The notes under the pieces: generated by a model
The model's input: only the letters and a program-made list of their open reading frames with translations
Database searches by the model: none
Told to the model about the DNA's origin: nothing
In this document: one piece after another, positions 45,669 through 58,214 of the stretch
Layout of the letters: every line of letters starts with the position of its first letter
Position numbering within the stretch: the stretch's first letter is position 1
Made by a program: the position numbers and the translations under genes
NCBI RefSeq assembly: GCF_030272615.1
Contig: NC_081415.1
Coordinates: 508,743,373 to 508,807,372 of the forward strand
Reading direction: 5' to 3'
Length of the DNA: 64,000 nucleotides
Source of the DNA: Cryptomeria japonica
Lineage: Eukaryota; Streptophyta; Pinopsida; Cupressales; Cupressaceae

Positions 45669-48600
45669 ATGATAAAGAAAGAAGGTCTGAAGTTTAATAG
45701 AGAGAACTACAAAATATGGAGTGATATAATGAAAATATATCTCAAGAGTCTAGGAAGTCAATACTGGGAACATGTTGGTACTCAATATGTTGCACCTAGT
45801 GAGATTATGACTGATGATTAGAAGAAGGAGCAACAAGAAAATAATCAAGCATTGGAGGCCATTGTCAGTTCTTTGTCTGATGCAGAGTATGTAGATGTCC
45901 ATGGTTTGAAGACTTCTTATGAGGTATGGAAGAAACTTGAGAGATCTATAGTGGTGATGAGCATGTGAATATTGCCAAAGAAGAGAGTCTGAGAGGAAAA
46001 TTTGATGACATGCAGATGGCTGAAGGTGAGAATATACAATAGTATGGTCAGAGGATCAAAGAGATAGTTGGTGAGATCAAGAGTGTTGGTGGTAAAGTGG
46101 AAGATGGCATAATGGTTAGTAAGGTGTTGAGAACCCTTCTACTGGTCTATGCTATCCGAGTTGCAGCCATACAGGAGCTAAAGTCTATTGATAAAACTAT
46201 GGTAACCCTTGACTCCATCATTGGTAATCTTACTACATTTGAATTAAATGGTTATGATGGTAGTGTTCAGAAATCTGAATCTGTATTTAGAGCTTCAGTT
46301 TCTAACCCTCCTATGAGTAAAAGTAGAGATGTCAGTTACAGCTATGAATCTAGATCCAATAGAGAAGTTGATGATGAAGACAGTCTGGTTGAGATTGAAG
46401 TATTATTGGCCAGGCGGTTGCTCAGAGGTACTGGTAAGTACAGAGGTAAATTACCTTTGACACATTGCAGCTAACTATCCTAATGGTGACAATGAGCATA
46501 AGTGTGAGAAGTACAATGCAAAAGGCAAAAGAGATTGTCTCATTGTAGTTGATGGTGGTATCACTGATGAGTAATCTGAGGGAGATGCTAATGAAGACAT
46601 TGTTTTTGTAGCTATTAAAGAGGAAACATTTGATCAGAAGACATTAGTTTCTCGCATGGATAATTATGATGATTGGATCATTGATAGTGGTTGTTCACAC
46701 TACATGACTGGTGACTGGAGTAAATTTCTTACTTTGAAGGAATTTGATGGAGGAGTTGTAAGATTTGGAAAATGACTCACCCTGCATGGTAAAAGGAAAG
46801 GGAACTATTTCTCTTAATGGAAAGAGCAGCGCAGATGATGTCTACTGGGTTGAAGGATTAACACACAATCTTTTGAGTGTAGCTCAACTCAATGACAAAG
46901 GTTATCCATTGGAATTCAAGAATGGAATGTGCAAAATCTATGGGAGCAAAGGTGAACTGATTGCAACTAGCAAGTAGACAAAAGGTAACCCGTTTCACCT
47001 AAATCCTAAAGTCAACAATCGTAGATGATAGTTGGCTTTGGCATTGAAGATTTTGTCATATAAATTTTGATAACATTGTCAAAGTGAGTAAGTCCAAGTC
47101 AGTGAGAGGTTTGCTTCAGTTGGACAAACCGGTGAATGCTCTGTGTAAGGAATGTCAGTTGGGTAAGATGGCATCCTCAACTTTTAAGAGCAAATCTTTT
47201 TCAGCAGAACATTTGTTAGATTTGGTTCATACAGATCTTTTTGGACCCATAAGGACTAAAAGTATTCAAGGTGACAAATATTTTATGATCTTCACTAATG
47301 ATTGCTCAATAATGATGTGGGTCACATTCTTGAAGGATAAAACATAAGCATTTAGTAAGTTCAAGGCATTCAGGGCCTTAGCTGAAAAGGAAAGTGGCAA
47401 GAAGATAAAATGTCTGAGGACTGATCAAGGTGGTGAATTTACTTTAGAGGAATTCACTAGATATTGTGAAGACAATGGAATAAAGAGGCAACTTTCTGCA
47501 CTGAGGACACTACAACAGAATGATAATGCAAAGAGGAACAACCGGTTAGTTGTTGAAGCTGCTAGAACGATGTTGATACAAGGAGGTGTAGCAAAAACTT
47601 TCTGGAGAGAACCTGTCATCACATTTGTCTACACTATGAACCGGATATTGGTAAGAAGAGGTAAGGATAAAACTCCTTATGAATACTGGTATGGTAGATC
47701 GCCTAATGTCAGTTATTTTAAGATATTTGGTAGTAAATATTTTATTAAGAGAGGTGACTATGTTAGCAAGTTTGAGGCTAAAAGTGATGAAGGCATATTT
47801 CTTAGTTACTCCATCAAGAGTAAGGCCCACAAATGTTACAACAACTGAACACAAAGAATCATTGAAAGTGCTGATGTTCAAGTGGATGAGTATCCTAAAG
47901 TCTTAGGAAAAACCAGTGTGGAGAAAAAGGAAGAAGATCTTTGCATTCTATTTTTGGAACCAGAACCAGTGAAACCTGAAACTGGTAAAGAGAATGTTGT
48001 TGTACCAGTTCAACCAGAACGGGTAGATTCAGAAGATGATGATAATGAAGAAGAAGAACCTGAAGGTAATGATCATATTATTCTGAGGTATGTGAGACTC
48101 AATCATAATCCTGACTAGATTATTAGAGATAAGGATGTTGGAGTGTTAACTAGAAGAAGAATTAGAGAGAATTCTTGCATGATCTCCACTATTGAGCCTA
48201 GAACTACTAAGGAAGTATTTAGAGATGATCACTAGATCAAATCTATGGAGGAGGAGCTTGATCAAATTGAGAATAACAACACATGGACCCGATTACCCAG
48301 ACCGGTGAATAAAAATGTGGTAGGTACTAAGTGGGTATTTAGGAATAAACTGAATGAAGATGGAGTAGTAGTCTGAAACAAAGCTAGATTGGTATGCAAA
48401 GGTTATGCACAGGAAGAAGGAGAAGCCTATGGTGATACTTTTGCACCAGTTGCTAGATTGGAAGGTGTCGGGACTTTACTTGCATTTATAGCATATAAGG
48501 GATTCAAAGTATATCAGATGGATGTGAAGTCGACATTTCTAAATGGAATACTGGAAGAAGAAGTATACATTGCACAACTAGATGGTTATGCTTTGACTGA

Positions 48601-49730
48601 TGCAAAAGATATGGTATGTAAATTGCACAAGGCACTATATGGTTTGAAGCAAGTACCAAGAGCATGGTATGAAAGGTTACATTCACACCCGATGAAGATA
48701 GGTTTTTAGAGAACCAATGAAGACAACAATATATATCTCAAATCTGAAGGAGATAAGATAGTGGTTAGTGAAGTATTTGTGGATGATATCATATTTGGAG
48801 GAAATGATGACATGAGTGATGACTTTGCAAATGAGATAAAAAATGAATTTGAAATGTCTCTAGTGGGAGAGTTAAATTTTTTCATAGGTTTACAGATTCA
48901 GCAGATGAAGAGTGGTATTTTTATCACACAGTCTAAGTATGTGAAAGAGGTGTTAAAGACATTTGAAATGAGTGAATATAAACTAGTTGGGACACCAATG
49001 GTTACAGGTTGTAAATTATCTAAGGAGGATGAAGCCACATCTTTTGATGAAAAGGAGTACAGGTCAATGATAGGGAAATTGCATTATGTTGTTTACAACA
49101 AACCAGATATTGCTCATGGAGTTGGTTTAGTTTCTAGATTTCAGAAGAATCCAAAGGAGACACATTTAATAGAAACCAAGAGGATATTCAGATATTTGAA
49201 AGGTACTATTGACTATGGATTATGGTATCCATATGCAGGTAACTTTGATTGGAAAGTTTATACAGATGTAGACTAGGCAGGTAATGTTGATGATAGGAAG
49301 AGCACAACCGATGGTGCATTCTTTCTTGGAGGAAGACTTGTTTCATGGAGCAACAAGAAGCAGAGCTGTATATCACAATCCACTGCTGAACCTGAGTATG
49401 TTGCAACTTATATGAATTGCACCCAGGCAATTTGGATGAAACACATTCTAGAAGGATTCAAGATGAAGATTATAGATCCAATAAGGATTATATGTGATAA
49501 CACCAATGCAATTAATATTTCAAAGAACCTTGTTTTGCATGCAGAACCAAGCATATTGAACTAAAATATCATTTCTTGAGAGAAAAAGTATAGAGTAAAG
49601 ATGTATTATTGGAGCATGTATCTACCAAGGAGCAGCTAATATCTTTACCAAACCTCTGCCTAAGGCTACTTTTGAGTATCTTAGAGGTCAGCTAGGGGTT
49701 GTGTCCCTACATGAAGTCAATTGAGCATGA
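45669..49730 (+). pseudogene. copia gag-pol
   Basis: Gag begins MIKKEGLKFNRENYKIW and carries UBN2-type segments (VWKKLERS, EESLRGKFDDMQ, KVLRTLL). The zinc knuckle is largely deleted between GKYRGKLPL and HIAANYP near 46460. The protease reads DDWIIDSGCSHYMTG. Integrase shows LCKECQLGKM, LDLVHTDLFGPI, RTDQGGEF and a missing or altered downstream Glu region (NDNAKRNNRLVVEAAR). Reverse transcriptase shows TKWVFRNKLNEDG, KGYAQEEGEAYGDTFAPVAR, LYGLKQVPRAWYERL and VFVDDIIFGG, with FVDD intact. RNase H (YTDVD*AGN, KSTTDGAFF) follows. Stops at 48376 (TGA), 48707 and 49274 and others break it. Confidence 0.9.
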
Positions 49731-50072
49731 TGTGGAATACATAAGTCCCTGAGCTAATTGAAGAATCTTGAAGTAGGATTGGTGTAGAGTGGAGTTATTC
49801 CACAGGGGGAGCTTCAAGTTGTAGGTTGATGTTGCAGAATAGTGAAGTATGACATTGCATGTTTTACTTTCACTTTGGCATTGTTGTCAAAGAGGGAGAA
49901 GAACTATATGATTAAGAAGATGATCTATATGATTGGAGAGAAGATCTATAGCTAGTTACTAGCTGAAGACATTGAGACTTAGTTGAAGGAGAGTACATGG
50001 TAAAATGTAAACTAGGATTCCTATTCACAATCATAGCAATCAAGGGTATTGATACTTGTATTGTCATCAATG

Positions 50073-50086
50073 CCAAAGGGGGAGAT
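50073..50086 (+). other. polypurine tract of the copia element
   Basis: CCAAAGGGGGAGAT immediately precedes the right LTR. Confidence 0.75.
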
Positions 50087-51303
50087 TGTTGGCATTTGCA
50101 TGAAGATTGCATTAATCAAATATTAATGTTTTCATTGATATCAATTATAACCAGCAATGATATTGTAATAATATTGTTTTGTAACCGGTAGGAAGAACTA
50201 GTGAAGGGAATTGTAACCAGTAAGTGAGCTTGTGAAGGAAATCGGTATTACTAGAGAAGAAGTGAGATCAACCGGTAAACCCTAACCAATGGAGCTTGGT
50301 GAATCGGTTGTATTGGTTTATGATCTAATGGTGAGCAGTAATGATTATGACAGATATGCATGTTGTATTAGAAGAGTTTCAAAAGATTTTTGGCGCGACG
50401 AGATAATGGTTTTTGTCTTGGGAATGAGCAAGTTCATTGAATGTAATGGAAACCGCGGGATGAGTTACAATTTTCAATGAAGCGGTGATCAAGGAGCGGT
50501 CGAGGTTGTCTTGAATGATGTGCAGTGATTGTTATGTAATCCAACGTTCATACTTGAACCAATTTGTTTGTAATATCCATGCAATGTTTAGGTTTGTGAT
50601 GTGTTACCGACCTATTGTTTTGTTTATAAGGTCAATGAGTTATTTTGATGTAGTGTTGACAATTTGTGGTTGAGAGTAAGAGAGTGTAGTTGTCAAATGA
50701 GATGATGTATCTGCAGTATGTGTAAAGGAAGATAGGAGCATGAAAATGATTTGAACAAGCAAGTGTAGTGCTATTCAAACAGATCAAAAAACCCCTATTG
50801 TTCTCTAACAATTATAATAGACAAATCGCTTAACCAGGTAAGCTCTAACAAGCTTAGTGTTATCTAAATCCTCTAACCAAGTGTTCCATTAGCTTGGATT
50901 TCAAATTCTCTACCGAGGTTACTCCTAACTGGGTATTGCTTCTAATAGGGCATTATAGTCAATCCCTTAACCGGGTGGTCCCTAACAGGATATGTTCTTA
51001 ACAGGACTTTTTGTAAAGCTTTAACAGGCTTGGCTCCTAACAGGGCGAACTTCAAAAGAGTTTAGAATACTTGTGGCTATTCATCCCCACCGTGGTTTTT
51101 CCCATTTGGGTTTCCACATCAAAAATATTGTGTCAAGTGGTGAATGTTTTTGTGGCTATGTTTACTATGGTTAATTTGCTTAACAACTAAATCCACTTTG
51201 ATATGATATGATGACCGACAACAATCTGAATTATGTTTTAACTACTGCTAGTAAAGTATTTAGATATTTTAGTAAAAGGTTTTGAGAGTTTCAAAGTTGT
51301 TTT
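50087..51303 (+). mobile_element. 3' LTR of the copia element, truncated
   Basis: Matches 44178-45410, including the ACCGGT words, then stops at TTTCAAAGTTGTTTTA and gives way to AT-rich sequence of the LARD-like interior. Confidence 0.85.
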
Positions 51304-51790
51304 AGATATTTAAATTTTAAAAAGTTAAAGAGGTTAATTAAAAGAGCCCTAATTTTTAAAATTAAATTAATTCTTTCAATTCTCAAATTTCAACATTTCA
51401 AATTTTTAAAATTAAGAGGTTATCTAAGAAAACCCTAATTTTAAACTAAATTTTCATTGGACAAATTCAAATCTTGTAGAGGGTAATTTTAAATTTAAAT
51501 TAAGAGGTTATTTTCAAGGCGTTAATTATAAATTTAAATTTCTCAGGACGTTGCATAATTTTTCAAAAATTGAATAATCATTTTGCTAAAATTTTGAATT
51601 ATTCAAATTCCAAATTCCAAATCTTAACTTTCAAATTCTCATTTTCAAAATTTCATTTGACATTTTTCAAAGTTTAAAAAAAAAAAATCAAATTTGAATC
51701 TCATCAATTTAAATAAATTAAGTGGTTTTATAAAATCCTAATTTAGTTTCAAATAATTTGCTTGAACTTAAATTTCAATATTCATCATGG
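51304..51790 (+). repeat. leader with imperfect repeats around AAGAGGTTA
   Basis: Four imperfect repeats of AAGAGGTTA followed by CCTAATTTT-like words (near 51325, 51415, 51505 and 51720), in very AT-rich sequence. It is read as the untranslated leader of the LARD-like element. Confidence 0.5.
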
Positions 51791-51971
51791 CTATTTGACA
51801 TATGATTACATTACTTTTTACATACATTTATTATAATCACATGTTGGATAATGGCTTCTTTCACTTCATATTACTTCTATTCATTCATAGTACTTGGACA
51901 TATTGCATTTTTTGGATTTCCAGGTTTATTTATTTTCATAGATTAGATCTCAAAGCTTTTATTTTTCATAT

Positions 51972-53000
51972 ATGTTGTGCTATAGTGATGTTTATGGGAA
52001 AATGCATTTCATACATAGATCACCTAAAGATTTTGTAGATCCTAATCCTAGAGATGACAATGAAAAACCTAATACTTGTACCTCTCCTAGGGTATCTAAT
52101 GTGAATGAAGAAAGAGCTAATACTCCTATCAATGATATCTCTAATGGAGAGAAATCATTGAAGAGCAACATGGCCCCATCTTCTTCTCATACACATACCC
52201 TTGTGCAAGGGGGGCAAGGTCAAAATATTGGTATTTGTATCTCTCTAGATCCTCCTTATTCTCCTAGAGCCTATCTTAAACATCAAAACATTTGTAGAGA
52301 AGATGATATCATGCATTTCATTCATGATCTCTCTCCCCATATAACATTAAGAAAAGATGAGGTCTTAGATGATAATGATCTTCCTTTCCAATCTACCAAA
52401 GATGATATGCATGATGAAAGAAAGGAAAATCCTACTCTACAAGATATTCCTTCTTCATCTACTAATCCTTTCATCCTTTCTAAACATCCTTACACTACAA
52501 AATTGAAATAAATTTATTATAATGTTCCCCCGCCTTCTCAATTAAAATATTCTTATAGGAGTGGCTTTAACAAAATATCAGAACAAGGTTTAAGAGGATA
52601 AGGACTTGAAAAATTTGAACAAGGAATTCAAGTCCCTATAAACCCTCCTGCACAAATAATCACAGAAGGCCTCAGAAATGATAATAAATCTCCTATGGAT
52701 TAACTCCTTAGGATTCAAGACTTCAAAATATTATTGCAAGAAAACAAACCATTAGTGCTCACAAACGAGCTTCTTCTTTAAAAACTCTTTTTTGTTCATT
52801 TCATCAAACCTATGATCACCATGCTGATGATTGTCCCGATTTTCAAAATTCAATAATAGAACTTATCAATAGTGGTAAAGTTAAAATCATGGATGGAAAT
52901 CCTTCCTCTTTTATTAAAAAATCTTGTCCTCAATCTCCAAAGAATAAACCTACGTCTATTAATGATAAGAAAAATTAGCAACTAGAATCTTTTGGAAATT
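51972..53000 (+). pseudogene. gag-like reading frame of the LARD-like element
   Basis: A 179-codon frame (51972-52511) is rich in Asp, Asn, Ser and Pro (for example SPKDFVDPNPRDD, HDLSPHITLRKDE). After stops and a shift the plus strand continues with CSFHQTYDHHADDC (52793-52834), a CX2HX4HX4C zinc motif, and NSIIELINSGKVKI. This motif and the helix after it are typical of gag proteins of Tat/Athila-lineage gypsy elements; the Tat element at 57000-63958 has the same spacing. No polymerase domains follow. Confidence 0.55.
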
Positions 53001-53339
53001 GAAGTATGATACGAATGTTGTCTTTCCTTTTGTGAAGTTTAGCAATACACATAAAGAAGGAAATGGATATTTTTTTTTTTTATCATGGTGGTTTTCATTC
53101 TCTTGGAAATTTTAAAGCATTTAAGGATTTTGTTCAAGAACAATACGATCATGCTCGCATATGTTTTTCAATAGATCTTGCTCTCTTTCTAGGTGAAAAG
53201 GAGTGCCTTATCACTCCTTTCACCCTCATGTTTCTCCTCACCCTATGACATAAGAAGTTAACTTAATCGGGGGATGATACTTGTCATTAAACGTAGTGTT
53301 TCTTCAAAATTAAATATCTTGGGGTATCAACATAATTTC

Positions 53340-54320
53340 CCCTCTTTCTCTTCTAAGGTTTCACTATGTTCTTTGTGATTGCATTATTCAAAAATTGATG
53401 TCCTTTCTTGCATGAAATAATCCTTCATGCGAGCACATGTTTGTTCCTTGATCGGAACCTATTTATTGCTTGATATGGTGCATCTTCTATGAATAATCTC
53501 TCTTTAGAGAACTTTTGTGAATCTTCTTCTTCCTGTTCTTTTCTCTTTGAAAATTATCTCTTCTTTTGTATTTTGTTATTCATCACTTGATGTCTTTTCT
53601 TGCATAGAGTTATCCTTCATGCGAGCACATGTTTGTTCCTCGATTAGGACCTATTATTTGTTTGAAATGGTCCATCTCTTATGAATAACCTCTCTTTAGA
53701 AGATGTGTAATTTTCCTCTGTGTCCTCTTGCTTGGGGGGAAAGGATGACTTTTTTACCCTCTCACTCTCTATCTAATGTATCATTATTCCCTTTAGGGGT
53801 TACATTTTTCATGTGTTGATATGCTTTCTTTAAATGGTATGTATCTTATGAATAATACCTCTTTAGGGGAATATGTGATCTTTCTTTCTCTCCCTCTCCC
53901 TCTCTTTGAAGATTACCACTTCTTTTGAGATGCATTTTACATAAACTAATGTGTTTTCTTGCATTGGATATTTATTCATGTGAGTTTATTGTGCATTTCC
54001 TTATGATTAATCTCTCCTTTTAATATTGTGTAATTATATTCATTGTTCTTACACTTGGGGGGGGCAATGATTGATTTCTCCTTCTCTCTCTCTCCTCTCT
54101 AAGGATCTACTTTTCCTTTGTGGAGTGGTGTTTGTTCATTATTTGGTATCATTCCTTGAGTGAAGTTATTGTTTCCTCAAGGATTTTTTCTTATACAAGA
54201 GGTGTAAGTCCTTGGCTACAACCTCTTCTTCACTTGGAAATGTATATCTATCATAAAATTACCCCTCACATCGGGTCAAAAGTGTGTCATCCTTCATCAA
54301 GAATCCCTTTCAACTAGAAC
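53340..54320 (+). repeat. imperfect ~150-200-bp tandem repeats
   Basis: Repeated blocks with CTTCATGCGAGCACATGTTTGTTCC, ATGAATAA-CTCTCTTTAG and TCTTTCTCTC recur at about 53400, 53600, 53800, 53960 and 54130. These are diverged and non-coding, in the 3' interior of the LARD-like element. (First motif abbreviated: key words are GCGAGCACATGTTTG and GTTCCT.). Confidence 0.6.
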
Positions 54321-55019
54321 TAGGAGGATGGTATGAATTCTTATTCTCCTTCCTTTATTTTGGTATAAGATATTATGTTTGTTCAAGATAGCTCCTCTTG
54401 GAGGTAGATGTCTTTTGAGAAAATACCACTTGTCCTCCAAGGATCCCCTTTACACTTGTTGCAAGATATCTTATTTTCAACTATCTTATCCTCGCTTGAA
54501 GAGTATTCCCTCTCTAGCTTGGATTTATGACATTGTTGCTTAAAGGATATCTCCTTGGTGTTGAAGGTTAGGTATCCTTGTTCCTAAGTTTCCTTAAGAC
54601 ATCAAAATAAAACTATGTTGATATATTAAGAGGGGGGGAGGCACCCATATCTCTCCCTTTGTACCATATTGTACTATGCTCTTGCATATCATTTTTGCAT
54701 TTATTAAACAAGGTGTTCATTCTCAGAACCAGAGTAAAAAATATTAGAGTGAGATGCTTCACACTTGAAACCAGATGCAACATTTGATATATGTTTTAGA
54801 TGGGATTAAGATATCATTGAAAACAACAAAGTCTTAAACAAGATGGCCTCGAAACCAAGCATGTATCTTTTCCACTTGGCATTTACACATTTGCATTTAT
54901 ATTACATGTCTTAAACAGGTTGAAGCACACTAAAAAATAGAGCAAAGACTCTTACACGAGGTGCTATACACTTGAAACCAAACATCACTTGCACACACAC
55001 ACAAGGATGGGTGGAACTA

Positions 55020-55240
55020 GATAAAAACAACTAGACTATTCTTACTCTCCTCCCCACATGGCTCACCTAGATAAAAACATCCAGGGGTGATTTGTCCATG
55101 TCCTTTCTCACCATGGATAACCTAGATAAAAACATCTAGGGGAGAGTAGTCCATGCTCTCTCTCATCATTCTTCTCATGGATCACCTGGATAAACACATC
55201 TGGCACGTATTCATTCTCTCTCTTCTTCCTCTCATGAACT
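55020..55240 (+). repeat. tandem repeats around CACCTAGATAAAAACATC
   Basis: Three to four copies of a ~60-70-bp unit with CACCTAGATAAAAACATC followed by CCATG and CTCTC words. Non-coding, near the 3' end of the LARD-like element. Confidence 0.65.
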
Positions 55241-55649
55241 CGTAGCTTTTCTATTAAAATTTCATGGATGATTTTTTCTTTTCTCTTTTATGTGATCATT
55301 TGTGTTCGTGAGCTGGCATTTTTCACTAATGATATTAGTTGTTGAGACATTTTGATATCGAGGTCTCTTTGGCTAGTTGACTTGAGGTCTTGTTTTTGGT
55401 ATTTAGCTTTTAGGTCTTGTGTGCCTTTGTGTCGTTGGCTTGTTTATCTTTTTGTCTTGGTTTGTATTTTTGTTTTTATCTTGTTTTGTGTGCCCTTGCA
55501 TATGTTTGAGTGAGTTAAGATCCTAAGATTGGGGGCTTAGTTCCTTGAAATTAGTGATATCTTATACTGTGATTTTTCTCCACACTCCTCATCTTCATCT
55601 CCCTTTCTTCTACTTTACCGTGAGTATTTGCATAAGCTCATACTCCTGC

Positions 55650-55665
55650 TAAAGTGGGGGCTAAA
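55650..55665 (+). other. polypurine tract of the LARD-like element
   Basis: TAAAGTGGGGGCTAAA immediately precedes the right LTR start TGTAGCGTC. The AAAGTGGGGGC form is common before LTRs of Tat/Athila elements. Confidence 0.75.
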
Positions 55666-56503
55666 TGTAGCGTCTTGAAATTGCACCCCTTGCAATTTTG
55701 AATGCATTTTGGGCCCTCACCTTATTAGTCTCATCCCCATGCTTGATCGGGACCTGTTTATGCCTCCCCTATGCAACCAAACTTTATTTTTCACCTTTCA
55801 CCTTGCATGGCCACCTTAATCCTACCCAAAAATAGGGTAGGACAAGGGCGTGGTGCCCTGGTCCTGCACCTTGGGATTCCCTAAAGGGGACCTATCTTGG
55901 CCCCTCTCCCTTGGACTTATCTCAAATGAGAGTAGGAAATAATCATCGATGTCGGCCTCTATCAAAAAATTAAACAATTAACGATGGGTAAGTATATAAG
56001 GAGGTCTTCCCCTCTCATTTTCATAGATCATACATTCATGAAGGCGGAATTGGATCTCAAGAATTCAAGAGTTTAAGCATTCATCATCAAGCATTCTTCA
56101 TCTATCTATTGGAGAAACATTACTTCATTCATTTGCAAGCATGTCTGTGTGTTAGGGTTTTGTCTTATTCATGCCATTTCATACAACACATGTGATTACA
56201 TCTAAGAAGCAAAGCATCATCATCATCTATTGCAGATTTGAAGGTATACCTTTCCATAATTTATTTCAAGCATTTGCAGTATTTCATTCAAGGTTGATTC
56301 CAAATCGGGGTTTGACTTAGGCAAACCCTTATTCCCAACCCCTTTTTTCGATGTGCAAGAAATAGGTGTGCAACTATACTTCTGGAATTAAGCTTTATTC
56401 ACACATATGGAAAAACCATTTTCGACGCGCTGAAAGTTCAAAGGATCGATAGGAGGGCACCCCTGTCTGGACACACGGTCCTTGCAACTTTTGCCTGATT
56501 TCA
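55666..56503 (+). mobile_element. 3' LTR of the LARD-like element
   Basis: Starts TGTAGCGTCTTG and ends near CTGATTTCA; TATATAAGG promoter box at 55993-56001. It matches the left LTR along its length with scattered substitutions. Confidence 0.85.
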
Positions 56504-57160
56504 CAGGGCAGCTTTGAATGATCTCAAACTTCTCAGATTTAGGAGCACAACTAAATCCTGAATTTGTAGCTCACTATTTCTGCCTATTTTGTCTTCAAAT
56601 TCAACACTTTACTTATTCAACTTACAAAAGAGGGTCAAACACATTCCAATTTCAATCAATCTACTTAGTATTCAGTCCTTGTATCCTTTGGGATTGGATC
56701 TAGTAGATTCATCACCCTCTTTTGAATGTAAAGTTTCCTCAACAAAAAAATAAGCATAGTGAATCTTCCCTTCCAAGTGGCAAATTTGCTAAGCTCCCAA
56801 TTTTCCTCTTTACATATTTTTTATGATTTTTTTGTTCTTTCCTGATTTTTGAATACTGATAACCTCATAAGACTAGGCATAGAATCTCTTTAGGTGCATG
56901 ATGTTCATGGGCTCATCCAAAGGATCTAATTTGGAGGTGGCCAACTGATAGGCACTTGATCCTTATTCTATAGTGATCATATAGGGTCCAAGCCAGTTTG
57001 GCTCAAACTTACCTTTTGTCTCACGATTCAAAAGATTCCTTTGATTTTCCATAAGCACAAGGTCACCAATGTCAAACACCTGGGTTTGGACTCTCTTATT
57101 GTAGCTTAGTTGTAGAAGGTTCTAATATACCTAGAGGTGATTTAAGGCCTTGAGACACCT
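56504..57160 (-). other. decayed 3' end of the Tat element, no clear domain
   Basis: No convincing protein. Some minus-strand fragments resemble the tail after integrase in gypsy elements but are too broken to assign. The Tat element's 3' LTR is not visible; it may have been lost where the LARD-like element ends. Confidence 0.35.
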
Positions 57161-57169
57161 TTCATCCAA

Positions 57170-58010
57170 CAACTCTATCTCTTACCATCTGGCCACTCTG
57201 TACTCCTCATCAAGGAGAATGTTCTGCAGTGATACTCGAAGTGAGGGATCTCGATCTCAAGAAGGAAAATGACTTCAGAACCGAAAACAAGGTAATATGG
57301 GGTGGATCCTATAGGAGTGCAGATACTAGTTCGGTAGGCCCAAATGGTGGGATGGAGTTGCAAATTCCAATCACAACTAGCTTCATTGACTTTTTTCCTT
57401 TGGATTTTGATAAGGGTTTTATTTGAAGCCTCGACTTGACAATTACCTTGTGGGTAGTATGGGGTGGAAAAGTGATGTTGGATGGAGAACTTCTGGCATA
57501 ATTCCTTAACATCCTAGTTTTTTAAAGGTCTACCATTGTCTGTGATGATTACCTTAGGGATTACAAAGTGGCAGATGAGGTAGTTCAGGATAAACTTGGA
57601 AATTTGTTTGCTAGTGGTGAAGGTAAGGGCTATGGCCTCCACCCACTTGGTGAAGTACTCTATAGTAGTTACTATGAATTTGTGACCATTAGATGAGGTA
57701 GAATGGATTTTCCCTATGAGATCGATCCCTCACTGATAGAAGGGCCAAGGAGTGATAAAGGGCTGCATATCCTGAGAAGGTGCATGAATTTTATCATCGT
57801 GTTTCTGACAGGGGATACATTTCTTCACATAGTGATATGCATCTTCATCTATTGTAGGCCAGTAGTATCCTGTGCGCAAGAGTTTCTTAGCCAAAGTGAG
57901 GCCACTTGAGTGTGCTCCACAAATACCTTCACGTACTTGACATAGTGCCCATTCAGCCTCTTCTTTGTCTAAACACCTTAGGAGGGATTCGTCGAAATGC
58001 CTTTGAAAGA
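57170..58010 (-). pseudogene. integrase of the Tat element
   Basis: The minus strand reads GICGAHSSGLTLAKK and KKCIPCQKH (zinc-binding HHCC region), GIDLIGKI with the first catalytic Asp, TKWVEAIAL, IITDNGRPL with the second Asp, and QGNCQVEASNKTL with the catalytic Glu. All three acidic residues are still visible, but several stops and shifts interrupt the frame. After NKTLIK a further shifted part continues to YHCRTFS. Confidence 0.8.
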
Positions 58011-58214
58011 GGGTATCACCAAGGATAGTGTATCAGGAAGATCAATAGATAAAAGTTTATTGTTGGGTTTCCGTGAGGTGAGGGGGGCTAATGTTGTCTC
58101 GTAGGTAGGTGGATGTTTCTTGGTACCAAGGGGAGTTAGGACCAACAAGGACACACACCATTTCTGATTCAGGGATATCATATGTTGGTACCATGAGTTG
58201 TTCGACCAATAACT

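Larger units (their letters stand above)
44178..51303 (+). mobile_element. Ty1/copia element, decayed, 3'-truncated
   Basis: Left LTR 44178-45597, gag-pol 45660-49730, polypurine tract 50073-50086, right LTR 50087-51303. The right LTR stops about 200 bases early, within TTTCAAAGTTGTTTTA, so no target duplication can be checked. Domain order gag, protease, integrase, reverse transcriptase, RNase H proves copia. It is inserted in the LARD-like element. Confidence 0.9.
43339..56503 (+). mobile_element. large gag-only LTR retrotransposon (LARD-like), interrupted
   Basis: Two LTRs in direct orientation (43339-44177 truncated; 55666-56503) bound an interior with a gag-like frame and long non-coding repeats but no protease, reverse transcriptase or integrase. 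A polypurine tract (55650-55665) precedes the right LTR. A copia element (44178-51303) is inserted at the end of the left LTR. Without it the element is about 6 kb. Flanks TATTT and CAGGG do not match, so no target duplication is supported. This fits a non-autonomous LARD that depends on a partner; the gag zinc motif suggests a Tat-lineage partner. Confidence 0.75.

Noticed and set aside
43334-56508. Target duplication for the LARD-like element
   Set aside because: Flanks TATTT and CAGGG do not match; the ends may be eroded or misplaced.
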